A DNA stretch of 17,794 nucleotides from Acidimicrobiales bacterium (GTDB lineage: Bacteria > Actinomycetota > Acidimicrobiia > Acidimicrobiales > Palsa-688), in the NCBI GenBank assembly GCA_019241495.1, contig JAFAWZ010000224.1, forward strand, positions 1-17,794, given 5' to 3'. A model generated the notes under the pieces. The model did not search any database. It was not told the DNA's origin and saw only the letters and a program-made list of their open reading frames with translations. Shown here piece by piece: positions 1 through 7,177 of the stretch (positions within the stretch are counted from its first letter, which is position 1; every line of letters begins with the position of its first letter). The position numbers and the translations under genes are program-made.

Positions 1-489
1 CACATCCGGCTGCTGGCCGGCGGGCTCGGGTCCGCGCGACCCGGGCCACAGGGTTGCCACCGCGGCGCGGTGGGTGGTCACCGGCACCACAACCTGGCCG
101 TCGACGCGGAGGAGGTCGGCCGACACCGCCCCTCCGTCGAGCGAACAACGGGTCGCCCCGGCGAGCAGCGGGCGGTCGAGCTCGGCAGCCAGGCGGGGGG
201 CCAGGTCCCGGCCGTCGGGCGAAGCCGGCAGGATCAACAGCTGCACTCCGGCCAGGGCAGGGGCCAACGCACGCGCCGCCGCCCCGGACGCACACACGGT
301 CGGGGCCAGCCACACCCTTCGGGCACTCGGCAGAGCGTCGATCCCCGGCCCGGGGTCGTCTCCAGCGAGAAGTACGAGGCCTCCCGCTTCGGCCACCGCT
401 TCGTCCGCGCCCGCCGGCACCCGCCCGGCCCGGGTGAGCACCACAGCCAGGACGTCATCGGCTACCACTGAGGCGGGCAACTCCTTCAC
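1..489 (-). CDS. Electron transfer flavoprotein alpha-subunit-like protein, partial (N-terminal half)
   Basis: An open frame starts at GTG (489..487) and runs off the left edge after 163 codons without a stop, about half the usual length of an ETF alpha subunit (roughly 320 residues). It reads as an ETF alpha/FixB N-terminal domain: an opening like AVVLTRAGRVPAGADEAVAEAGG, then LPASPDGRDLAPRLAAELD followed by RPLLAG, the typical segment around residues 100-120. The FAD-binding C-terminal domain lies outside the window. The start overlaps the stop of the upstream reductase as GTGA (486-489), so it is probably translationally coupled to it. ETF alpha pairs with ETF beta and passes electrons from flavoprotein dehydrogenases to a quinone reductase or other acceptor. 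Placement next to two FadH/OYE-type reductases fits what is annotated as mycofactocin-associated ETF alpha. That subfamily label is inference; membership of the ETF alpha superfamily is fairly secure. Confidence 0.72.
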   Translation of the reverse strand, partial: MKELPASVVADDVLAVVLTRAGRVPAGADEAVAEAGGLVLLAGDDPGPGIDALPSARRVWLAPTVCASGAAARALAPALAGVQLLILPASPDGRDLAPRLAAELDRPLLAGATRCSLDGGAVSADLLRVDGQVVVPVTTHRAAVATLWPGSRGPEPAGQQPDV

Positions 490-2450
490 AGCGACACCGC
501 CACCCGGTAACCCTCGATCACCGCGGCGTGGGCCCGTCGCGGAGCCAGGCAGTCCCCGATGCGGTGAACGGGCACCGGGCCGTCGCGCATCTCCCGCCAC
601 AGGCCGTCCTCGGGCTGTTGGTGGGTCACCGACACCACCCAGTCGCACACCCTGTCGCGGTTCGTCCCGGTCGGATGGTGCTGCAACCGGACAACCAACT
701 TGTCCCCCTCCCGGTCCACGCCCATGGTGACAAGGTCGGTCGCCTGGCCGATCCCCTTGGCATGGGCCCGGACGTTCCAAGTCTCGAGATCGAGCGTTAT
801 CCCCAGGTCCTGGCCCACCACCATGGCGTTCGTGACGACCTCGACCTGGCATCCCCGGTCGGCCAGCAGCTCAGCCACCGAGGTGGCCTGGTGGAACCCG
901 AGCTCGTCGACCACCAGCACCCGGCCACCCGGCTCGGCCCGCCTTTCGAGCACGTCTCGTACATCGACGACCCTCTCGTCGGCGCCGGCCCACCACGGCC
1001 GGGCCGGGCGGGCCCCCGTAGCCACGATCAACACCTCCGGCGCCAGGTTCATGACCATTCCCGGATCGGCCTCCAGGCCCGTCTGGATGTCGACGCCAAC
1101 CCGTTGCGCGGCAACGATCAGATTGCGGGTGATGTCGAGCAACTCGGCCCGCGACGGCACGCTGGCCGCCGCCGGGATCTGGCCCCCCAGTCGGTCCTGC
1201 CGTTCGAGCAGGGTGACCCGATGGCCCCGCTCCGCGGCGGTGACCGCCGCTTGCAGTCCGGCCGGACCGCCACCTACTACGACCGCCCGGCGGCCGACCC
1301 GCCGAGGTCGTGGGACCGATAGCGACTCGCGGCCGGTGCGCGGGTTCTCGATACAACCCAGCCAGCGGTTCAAACCCATCCGGCCCACGCACTCCTGGTT
1401 GCACGACAGGCAGGTGCGGATGTCGGTCTGGTGGCCCGAGCGAGCCTTGGCCGCGAAGTCGGCGTCCGCGATCTGGCCCCTGACCACACCGACCAGGTCG
1501 CAATGGCCCGCCGCCAAGGCCCGCTCCGCTTGGAGGGGATCTTTGAAGCGGCCCACCCCGATCACCGGCAGGGACACCGCCTGGCGGATGGAGCTTGGAA
1601 TGAACAAGGCGTAGCCAGGCGGTATCTGCATGCTCGCCTCGATCATGAACAGCGTGGCGGTGGCCACCCCGATGGACGTGTTGATGTAGTCCACCGCGGC
1701 GGTTGTCTCGACCATGCGGGCCACCTCGACGGCGTCGTCGATGGTGGTCCCTCCTTCGATCAGCTCGTCGCCGCACAGGCGCACGCCGAGCACCTTCTCC
1801 GGCCCGATGGCTTCCCGCACCGCCTGCACGATCTCGAGTAGCAGCCGGGCCCGGTTGGCCAGGCTCCCGCCGTAGTCGTCGGTGCGCTGGTTGGTGGCTG
1901 GGGAGAGGAAGCCCCGCACGATCGACGAATGGGAGCACTGGAGCTCGACGCCGTCGAAGGCCCCCCTCATGCAGTGCTCCGCGACGAGGGCGTAGCCAGC
2001 CACGATCTCGGCGATCTCGTGGGCCTCCACCGCCTTGGGCACCTCCCGGAAGAGGGGATCGGGCACCTGGCTAGGTGCCCACACCGGCAGCCGGGTGTAC
2101 ATGGACGACGCCTGGCCACCGTTGTGGTTGATCTGGGCCAGGATCGGCACGTCGTAGGCGTGGACCGCGTCGGTGATGCGCCGGTAGCCCGGGATCACGT
2201 CGGGATGGAAGCCGTGGATCAGCTTCTCGTACGGCCAGTCGGTGGGGTGGGTGGAGTGCTCCTCGGTGATGATCAGGCCGGCCCCACCCGCTGCCCGGGC
2301 CGCGTAGTACGCCGCGTGCTGCTCGCTCGGGCGGCCGTCCCGGGTGGCGTAGTTGGTCAAATGGGCCGAGAAGACCAACCGGTTCCTGACGGTCAAAGAT
2401 CCCAGCCGCATGGGTGAGAACAGGTGCCGGTAGCGACCCCCGGCGCTCAC
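486..2450 (-). CDS. FadH/old yellow enzyme-family NADH:flavin oxidoreductase (mycofactocin-associated type), copy A
   Basis: The 654-residue protein has the two-part layout of 2,4-dienoyl-CoA reductase and trimethylamine dehydrogenase. An FMN TIM-barrel spans about residues 8-335 (opening LFSPMRLGSLTVRNRLVFSA, later FLSPATNQRTDDYGG). A 4Fe-4S site follows with C347, C350, C354 and C366 (C-x2-C-x3-C-x11-C), and then a FAD/NAD(P) domain beginning GRRAVVVGGGPAG (about 387-398). Such enzymes move hydride from NAD(P)H through FAD, Fe-S and FMN to an enone-type or other acceptor; the substrate here cannot be read from sequence. By my alignment, the Tyr proton donor of OYE and E. coli FadH (motif GYL) is Ser176. 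The GTG start overlaps the stop of the neighbouring copy B as GTGA (2447-2450). Tandem FadH/OYE pairs beside an ETF resemble the 'mycofactocin system FadH/OYE oxidoreductase 1 and 2' families, but I cannot say which of the two this is. Confidence 0.85.
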   Translation of the reverse strand: MSAGGRYRHLFSPMRLGSLTVRNRLVFSAHLTNYATRDGRPSEQHAAYYAARAAGGAGLIITEEHSTHPTDWPYEKLIHGFHPDVIPGYRRITDAVHAYDVPILAQINHNGGQASSMYTRLPVWAPSQVPDPLFREVPKAVEAHEIAEIVAGYALVAEHCMRGAFDGVELQCSHSSIVRGFLSPATNQRTDDYGGSLANRARLLLEIVQAVREAIGPEKVLGVRLCGDELIEGGTTIDDAVEVARMVETTAAVDYINTSIGVATATLFMIEASMQIPPGYALFIPSSIRQAVSLPVIGVGRFKDPLQAERALAAGHCDLVGVVRGQIADADFAAKARSGHQTDIRTCLSCNQECVGRMGLNRWLGCIENPRTGRESLSVPRPRRVGRRAVVVGGGPAGLQAAVTAAERGHRVTLLERQDRLGGQIPAAASVPSRAELLDITRNLIVAAQRVGVDIQTGLEADPGMVMNLAPEVLIVATGARPARPWWAGADERVVDVRDVLERRAEPGGRVLVVDELGFHQATSVAELLADRGCQVEVVTNAMVVGQDLGITLDLETWNVRAHAKGIGQATDLVTMGVDREGDKLVVRLQHHPTGTNRDRVCDWVVSVTHQQPEDGLWREMRDGPVPVHRIGDCLAPRRAHAAVIEGYRVAVSL

Positions 2451-4438
2451 GACCTGACCCCCACCGCCACCGGCGAGGCAAGGAGCTGCAAGGCCACCCG
2501 GCGCCCCTCGAGGATGGCCTCCAGGAGGGTGCGAGGGGCCACGCAGTCACCCGCCCGTGCTACAGACGGGCCGGCCCCCGCCATGGACATATTGGACAAC
2601 TGCACGTACAGCTCGTCGTCGGCCACCCGGTGCCCGCAGTCGATCACCACCTCGCCGGGGATGTCGGTCGCCTGGCCGGTCCAGCAATCCTCGACCGACA
2701 CGACCGAGCCGGAAACACTTCGCACCACCGACCGGAGCTGGCGGCGCACCCCGGCCCGCTCCAGCCGTACGTTGGCGCCGGCCAGATCGCCGGTCCGTGA
2801 CAGCTGGGTCCCCGCCACCGGATCCGGGCACACCAACGTCACCTGCCGGCCGAAGGCGACGGCCAGCCACTCGGCCAAGTTCACCGCCACCTGATTCCCG
2901 ACCGGGTCGACCACGACCACCGGGCCATCGGGCAATGCCTCGGCTCGCTCGAGGGCGTCGACCGCGTCGACCACAGGGACCCCGCCCGGCTCGGCGTAGC
3001 GGCCCTGGACCGGGCGTGATCCGGTGGCCAGGACCACCTGCCAGCCGTCCGCCCGGGCCCGCTCCACGTCTTCTCGGCTCACGGGCGTCGACAGGCACAG
3101 CCGGGCGCCCGCCGCGGCCGCGGCCTCCGCCAGCCACGAAGCGGCCAGCCGGAGGCTCTCACGGCCCGGTCCGCGGGCCGCTCTGACCAGCATGCCGCCC
3201 GCTTCCGCGGCCCGATCGGCGACTCGGACCGAGCGGCCCGCTTCGGCCAGGATGCGGGCACACTCGAGCCCGGCCGGCCCGGCCCCAACCACCAGTACTT
3301 CCGGCCCTGCGCCCGATGTGGCCCCGGGCGAGTACGGCTCTTCCGTCTCGTGCCCCGAGGCTGGATCCATGACGCATGAGACCAGCGGGTTGCGGTTGTC
3401 CCTGACCAGGCAGGCCTGGTTGCACCGGATGCACGGCCGGACCGACCTGGCCTGCCCTGACCGGACCCGGCTGACCAGCTCGGCGTCGGCGATGAGGGCC
3501 CGGGTCATCTCCACCAGGTCGCACACCCCGCCGTCCAGGGCCGCTTGTGCCATGGCGACGTCGACGATGCTTCCTTGCAGGACGACCGTGGCCTGCCCGC
3601 CGGCCGCGACGTGCATCTGCCGGCAGAGCTCCAGGTTGAACCCGGCCGGGGTGTGGGCATCGGGCCGGTAGGCGCTCGTCGCGTAGGGCCCGGCCCGCAC
3701 CACAGTCAACACGTCCACCAGGCCGGCCAGCTCGCCCACCGTCTGGCTGGCCTGATCCGGGGTGATCCCAGCCCAGGGGGCCAGCTCGTCACAGGACAGG
3801 CGCAGGGTCACCAACCCGGAAGGTCCCACCGCCCGCCGGGCCGCGGCCAGCACGAGCCGGGTGAACAGGAGGCGGTCGGTGCCGTAACGGTCGTCCCTGA
3901 GGTTGGTCAGACCGGAATGGAATTGGCGCAGCAGCGACCAGGCCCCGGCGTCGATCTCGACCCCGGTCAAGCCGGCGTCGACGGCGCCCGCCGCGGCCGC
4001 CCCGAAGGCTTCGACGATCTCGGAGATGCCCTCCTCGTCGAGCTCGGCAGGGGGTTCCCGGCTCACCACGTCGGCCACCCGCGACGGCGCCCACATCACC
4101 TCCTGCGAGAAGGCGCTGCTCCCTTGCCCCCCGGCGTGGCCCAGCCCGGCCAGGACGAGGGTGCCGTGGGAGGCGCAGGCGCCGGCCACCGCTTCCCAGC
4201 CGGCCCGGGCCTCACTGGCCAGCGGGGCCCGCTCGTAGGGCCAGTCGTTCGGGGTGACCGAGGCGGTCTCGGTCACGATGAGACCGGCCCCGCCCCGGGC
4301 CCGGCGGGCGTAGTACGCCACGTGGCGATCGCTGAACGCCCGCCCGTCGCCCAGGTTGGTCTCGTGGGGACCGAACACGACCCGGGATGGGGCGACGTGG
4401 CCTGAGATGTCGAGCGGGTTCTCCAGCAACGAGGTCAC
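2447..4438 (-). CDS. FadH/old yellow enzyme-family NADH:flavin oxidoreductase (mycofactocin-associated type), copy B
   Basis: I place the start at GTG 4438..4436, which overlaps the upstream LOG-family stop as GTGA. The open frame continues further upstream, but only as antisense-like, Arg/Gly-rich shadow sequence, while homology begins at about SLLENPLDISGHVAPSRVVF. The result is 663 residues. The domains match copy A: an FMN barrel, a 4Fe-4S motif with C336, C339, C343 and C355 (same C-x2-C-x3-C-x11-C spacing), and a FAD-binding Rossmann segment VLVVGAGPAG at 381-390. The barrel is less canonical than in copy A: the stretch after the catalytic region reads HSGLTNLRDDRYG, and the OYE Tyr position is Ser168, preceded by Trp. 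Copies A and B look like anciently diverged paralogues rather than a recent duplication. The substrate is unknown. Coupling to the ETF through copy A suggests that electrons pass between these flavoproteins, which is inference. Confidence 0.83.
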   Translation of the reverse strand: MTSLLENPLDISGHVAPSRVVFGPHETNLGDGRAFSDRHVAYYARRARGGAGLIVTETASVTPNDWPYERAPLASEARAGWEAVAGACASHGTLVLAGLGHAGGQGSSAFSQEVMWAPSRVADVVSREPPAELDEEGISEIVEAFGAAAAGAVDAGLTGVEIDAGAWSLLRQFHSGLTNLRDDRYGTDRLLFTRLVLAAARRAVGPSGLVTLRLSCDELAPWAGITPDQASQTVGELAGLVDVLTVVRAGPYATSAYRPDAHTPAGFNLELCRQMHVAAGGQATVVLQGSIVDVAMAQAALDGGVCDLVEMTRALIADAELVSRVRSGQARSVRPCIRCNQACLVRDNRNPLVSCVMDPASGHETEEPYSPGATSGAGPEVLVVGAGPAGLECARILAEAGRSVRVADRAAEAGGMLVRAARGPGRESLRLAASWLAEAAAAAGARLCLSTPVSREDVERARADGWQVVLATGSRPVQGRYAEPGGVPVVDAVDALERAEALPDGPVVVVDPVGNQVAVNLAEWLAVAFGRQVTLVCPDPVAGTQLSRTGDLAGANVRLERAGVRRQLRSVVRSVSGSVVSVEDCWTGQATDIPGEVVIDCGHRVADDELYVQLSNMSMAGAGPSVARAGDCVAPRTLLEAILEGRRVALQLLASPVAVGVRS

Positions 4439-5478
4439 GAAGCAGTGACTTCGGTCGCCGGGGGGGCGCTCGGGAGGGTGTTGAGGGCGTCGATCAGCTG
4501 GCGTAGGCGGGCGTAGGACAGCCGGTCGAAACGCAGGGCGATCCGGGGCAGCTCGGGAAAGTCGTCGCTGCGCCGCTCCGCGGGGAGCGGGCCGTCGAGC
4601 AGCCGGATGGGTCCGGCCATGGCGTCCGCGAACTCCTCCGAGAGGGCCTTGACCTCCCCGCCGGTCGGACGGGCCTCCAGGCGCAGCACCAGGGTGTCGC
4701 CCACCCAGCGCAGCGAATGGTAGTTCCGGTAGAAGCCGAGCACCTCGGCGGCCGCGTCCTCGACGGTGTCGGCGATGCGGTACAGGGCAGTGTCGCCCGG
4801 CGAGATCAGGCCGCGCGACTCGACCTCGTCGACGACGAAGCGCTCCCACGCCTTCCAGTAGTCGTAGCCGGGCGCCTCCAGGAGCACGACGGGCGCCGGC
4901 TCGGCCTTGCCCGTCTGGAGGAGCGTGAGGAGCTCGAAGGCCTCATCGAGGGTGCCGAACCCGCCGGGGAGCACGGCGTAGGCGAAGGACTCCTTGATCA
5001 AGAGCAGCTTGCGCGTGAAGAAGTACTTCATGGACACCAGCTTCGGGTTGTCCTTGATGAACTGGTTGGCGTCCTGCTCGAAGGGCAGCCTGATGTTGAT
5101 CCCGAACGCCCGGTCGGGGCCGGCGCCCTCCAACCCGGCCGCCATGATCCCCGGCCCGGCGCCGGTCACCGTCGACCACCCGTGCTCGGCCAGGACGTGG
5201 GTCAGGGCGCGCGCCTGCTCGTACAACGGATCCGACGGCAGCGTCCGGGCCGACCCGAACATGGTGATCTTGCGGATGTGGCGGTAGGGCGCGAACAGGG
5301 CGAACGCCTCCGCCATCTCTTTGAGCGCGGCGTTGGTGATCTTCAAGTCGAGCCGATCGGCTCCGCTCGACGCCAGGCGGGCCACGCTCTCCAAGATCTC
5401 GAGCAGCTGGTCCCGGTTATGGGTGACGTCGAGTGAGTCGAGGAGGTCGCTCAGGGGGTTCGGGCCAGGCCGCGTCAT
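4435..5478 (-). CDS. LOG-family protein (TIGR00730/lysine decarboxylase-like fold), probable nucleotide 5'-monophosphate phosphoribohydrolase
   Basis: The ATG at 5478 gives 347 residues and lies two bases after the pgl stop. The Rossmann-like LOG core covers about residues 65-255, with KITMFGSART near 70, a nucleotide-binding GAGPGIMAA at 106-114, RKLLL at 156-160, and the family signature PGGFGTLDE at 171-179 (PGGxGTxxE). LOG proteins hydrolyse nucleoside 5'-monophosphates to free base plus ribose 5-phosphate, and some activate cytokinin-type nucleotides. This member is longer than the ~190-residue plant/mycobacterial LOGs, with a 60-residue N-terminal extension and a C-terminal domain of about 95 residues (RNYHSLRWVGDTLVLRL onward). 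It belongs to the larger bacterial type and may bind other nucleotides. Its place directly after pgl is notable because ribose 5-phosphate is a substrate of the transketolase encoded at the head of the same run. Catalytic activity is inferred from the motif. Confidence 0.82.
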   Translation of the reverse strand: MTRPGPNPLSDLLDSLDVTHNRDQLLEILESVARLASSGADRLDLKITNAALKEMAEAFALFAPYRHIRKITMFGSARTLPSDPLYEQARALTHVLAEHGWSTVTGAGPGIMAAGLEGAGPDRAFGINIRLPFEQDANQFIKDNPKLVSMKYFFTRKLLLIKESFAYAVLPGGFGTLDEAFELLTLLQTGKAEPAPVVLLEAPGYDYWKAWERFVVDEVESRGLISPGDTALYRIADTVEDAAAEVLGFYRNYHSLRWVGDTLVLRLEARPTGGEVKALSEEFADAMAGPIRLLDGPLPAERRSDDFPELPRIALRFDRLSYARLRQLIDALNTLPSAPPATEVTAS

Positions 5479-5480
5479 GG

Positions 5481-6146
5481 CTATGTGGGCATGGCGTCGC
5501 GGTCGACCAGCCACACCACCCGGTCGGCCGTGACCCGCCCGGCGGGGAGGTCGGCCCCGTCCATGACCGCTTTCATGGCGTCGCGCTTGGACGGGCCCGC
5601 CACCGTGAAGATGGTGAGCCGCGACCGGGCGATTCCGGAGAAGGTGAGCGTCAGGCGGGGGTGCCGATTGCGACCCGACGGGTCGACGTTGCGCGCCACC
5701 AGCTGGCCGGGGTCGGCGGCCAGCGCCGGGGATCCAGGAAAAAGGGACGCCGTGTGGCCGTCCGGGCCCATCCCCAGATGGATCACGTCGAGCTTGCCGA
5801 TCTCGCCGAGCCGTAGCTGGTAGGCGTCGGGACCCTCCTCGCAGCTCATCGGGTAGACGGCGTTGGCCGCTCCGACCTTTTCGAGCAGGGCCTGGCGGCC
5901 GAGGAGCTGGTTCGAATCGGGGTGGTCGGCGGGCACGCAGCGCTCGTCGCCCCAATAGATGTTCACAGACAGCCAGTCGACGGTGTAGGTGCCCTCGGCG
6001 GCCAGCCGCTCGTAGCACGGGCGGGCCTGGCTGCCGCCGGAGAGGGCGAAGCTGAACAGCTCATCGGGACGGCCTTCGTAGGCCCGGATCACCTGGGCGG
6101 CGAATTCACCCGGCAGGTCGTCGACGACGATCAACTCTCCGTTCAC
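5481..6146 (-). CDS. pgl: 6-phosphogluconolactonase
   Basis: The 221-residue protein, started by GTG, has the full set of DevB/Pgl motifs: SGGS at 36-39, the signature VNIYWGDERCVP around 61-72, GMGPDGHTASLFPGSP at 125-140, and a late AGPSKRDAMKAV around 183-194. It hydrolyses 6-phosphoglucono-1,5-lactone to 6-phosphogluconate, the second step of the oxidative pentose-phosphate pathway, in the cytosol. The two preceding genes, opcA and zwf, assemble and encode the enzyme for the first step. A 32-base gap separates it from opcA, the largest gap in the minus-strand run, and that gap holds a promoter-like sequence whose -10 box lies eight bases from the GTG. There is no obvious Shine-Dalgarno. 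pgl is therefore probably transcribed both with the operon and independently. Confidence 0.93.
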   Translation of the reverse strand: MNGELIVVDDLPGEFAAQVIRAYEGRPDELFSFALSGGSQARPCYERLAAEGTYTVDWLSVNIYWGDERCVPADHPDSNQLLGRQALLEKVGAANAVYPMSCEEGPDAYQLRLGEIGKLDVIHLGMGPDGHTASLFPGSPALAADPGQLVARNVDPSGRNRHPRLTLTFSGIARSRLTIFTVAGPSKRDAMKAVMDGADLPAGRVTADRVVWLVDRDAMPT

Positions 6147-6154
6147 GGGTCAGC

Positions 6155-6182
6155 AGATTAATGGCGGGCCCGAACGGGTCAA
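6155..6182 (-). promoter_or_regulatory. Candidate sigma-70-type promoter for pgl, possibly giving a leaderless mRNA
   Basis: On the minus strand a TTGACC box (6182..6177) overlaps the opcA stop codon. After a 16-base spacer comes TAATCT (6160..6155), followed by eight bases and then the pgl GTG at 6146. The -35 matches TTGACA at five of six positions, and the -10 keeps the three best-conserved bases (T1, A2, T6). With this spacing the transcript would start at or next to the start codon, which agrees with the absence of a Shine-Dalgarno. This is the best promoter match I found in the window. Confidence 0.55.
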
Positions 6183-7177
6183 TCCTCTAGCGCGGTGGCC
6201 GCCGACAGAGCCCGCTCCCAGATACCGTCGGGCTGAAGCCGGGTGAGAGCCGCGGCCAGCGAGGCGGGCAGGGCGTCCTCGGGCAAGGCGGCGGTGGCGC
6301 GAATGGCGGTGCTGCCGTCGACGACGGCCTCGGCCACTACCAGGCGCTGACCCTCCGGGCGCTCCACGGTGAACGTCGCCGCCCCACCCGCGCCCGTCGC
6401 GGTGAGGTGGATGGAGACGTGGCGGGCGTCGCTGAGCGCGATCTTGCGGGGGGCGACCCCCGTCTGGGCCGCCAGCCAGCCTCCGAGGAGGCGCCGCGGT
6501 CCCGTCTTGCCGGCCACCTCGATGTGGGTGATGGCGTCGACCAGGCCTCGGGTCGACGGCGAGTCGAACAACCCTCTCATGAGCTCCCGCCAAGGAGCCA
6601 GGCGATTCCACGACAGGTCGACCATGGTGCGCCGGCGGGCCAGGCGTAGCAGCCCTCGCAGCTCGCCGGGGTCCGGGGCGTCCCGGCTGTCGATCAGGAT
6701 GGCGGTAGCGACCGACAGCAGCGGATCGGTGGCGTCGGGTATCGATCTCACGTACCACACGGCGACCGGCAGGTCGGAGAGCGTGAACGACTCGACCAAC
6801 GAGTCCAGGTGCTTGGCCGCCTGACCGCCGACGGTGAGGATGATCTCTTCGAAATTGGTGCGATGGTGATCGGCGTCGAGGGCGTAGAGCGTGGCCCGGG
6901 CCCCGAGGGTGGCCACCTGGTCGGGATCGGGGCGCAGGATGATGATGCGGGCCGGGTGATGGCCGGCCAGAACCCGGAGCACGTCGGTGGCGTCGTAAGC
7001 CTGCTCGTCCTCAGGGGCCACCGCGACCAACGTCATCACCGCGGTGCGGGCCGAGGTGTGGTGGCCGCGGGACTGGTCTCGGAGCGCCCCGAGGGCACCC
7101 GATACATCCGACAACCGGATTCCCTCGGCCTGCCACGTATCGACCGCGGTGGCATGGGCCGCTACGGCGTTCGCCAC
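6179..7177 (-). CDS. opcA: Glucose-6-phosphate dehydrogenase assembly protein OpcA
   Basis: Located directly after zwf, this reads as OpcA, the factor that activates or assembles glucose-6-phosphate dehydrogenase in Actinobacteria and Cyanobacteria. I choose GTG at 7177..7175 (332 residues), which overlaps the end of zwf by 16 bases; an open frame upstream is only zwf read in another frame. The N-terminal part shows the family layout: TARTAVMTLVAV-like sequence at about 42-53 and HHPARIIILRPDPDQ around 73-87. The centre contains LPVAVWYVRSIPDATDPLLS followed by a putative DSRDAPDP-type loop and WNRLAPWRELM. No catalytic residues are expected because it is a helper protein. An internal ATG at about codon 48 is possible but would remove conserved sequence. 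The call rests on the sequence pattern plus very characteristic gene order. Confidence 0.88.
   Translation of the reverse strand: MANAVAAHATAVDTWQAEGIRLSDVSGALGALRDQSRGHHTSARTAVMTLVAVAPEDEQAYDATDVLRVLAGHHPARIIILRPDPDQVATLGARATLYALDADHHRTNFEEIILTVGGQAAKHLDSLVESFTLSDLPVAVWYVRSIPDATDPLLSVATAILIDSRDAPDPGELRGLLRLARRRTMVDLSWNRLAPWRELMRGLFDSPSTRGLVDAITHIEVAGKTGPRRLLGGWLAAQTGVAPRKIALSDARHVSIHLTATGAGGAATFTVERPEGQRLVVAEAVVDGSTAIRATAALPEDALPASLAAALTRLQPDGIWERALSAATALED

Noticed and set aside
528..4405. Several open frames of 130-300 codons antisense to the two OYE-type reductases (for example 528-1322 and 3545-4405)
   Set aside because: They carry Arg/Pro/Gly-rich nonsense with no motifs and fully overlap genes with intact catalytic motifs.
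4439..4849. A longer N-terminus for OYE copy B, reaching upstream to 4849
   Set aside because: That extension is the LOG gene read in another frame; homology to FadH/OYE starts near GTG 4438, which also forms the GTGA overlap.
6161..6176. CCCG/CGGG pairing between opcA and pgl as a terminator
   Set aside because: The stem has only four base pairs and sits inside the spacer of the pgl promoter candidate.
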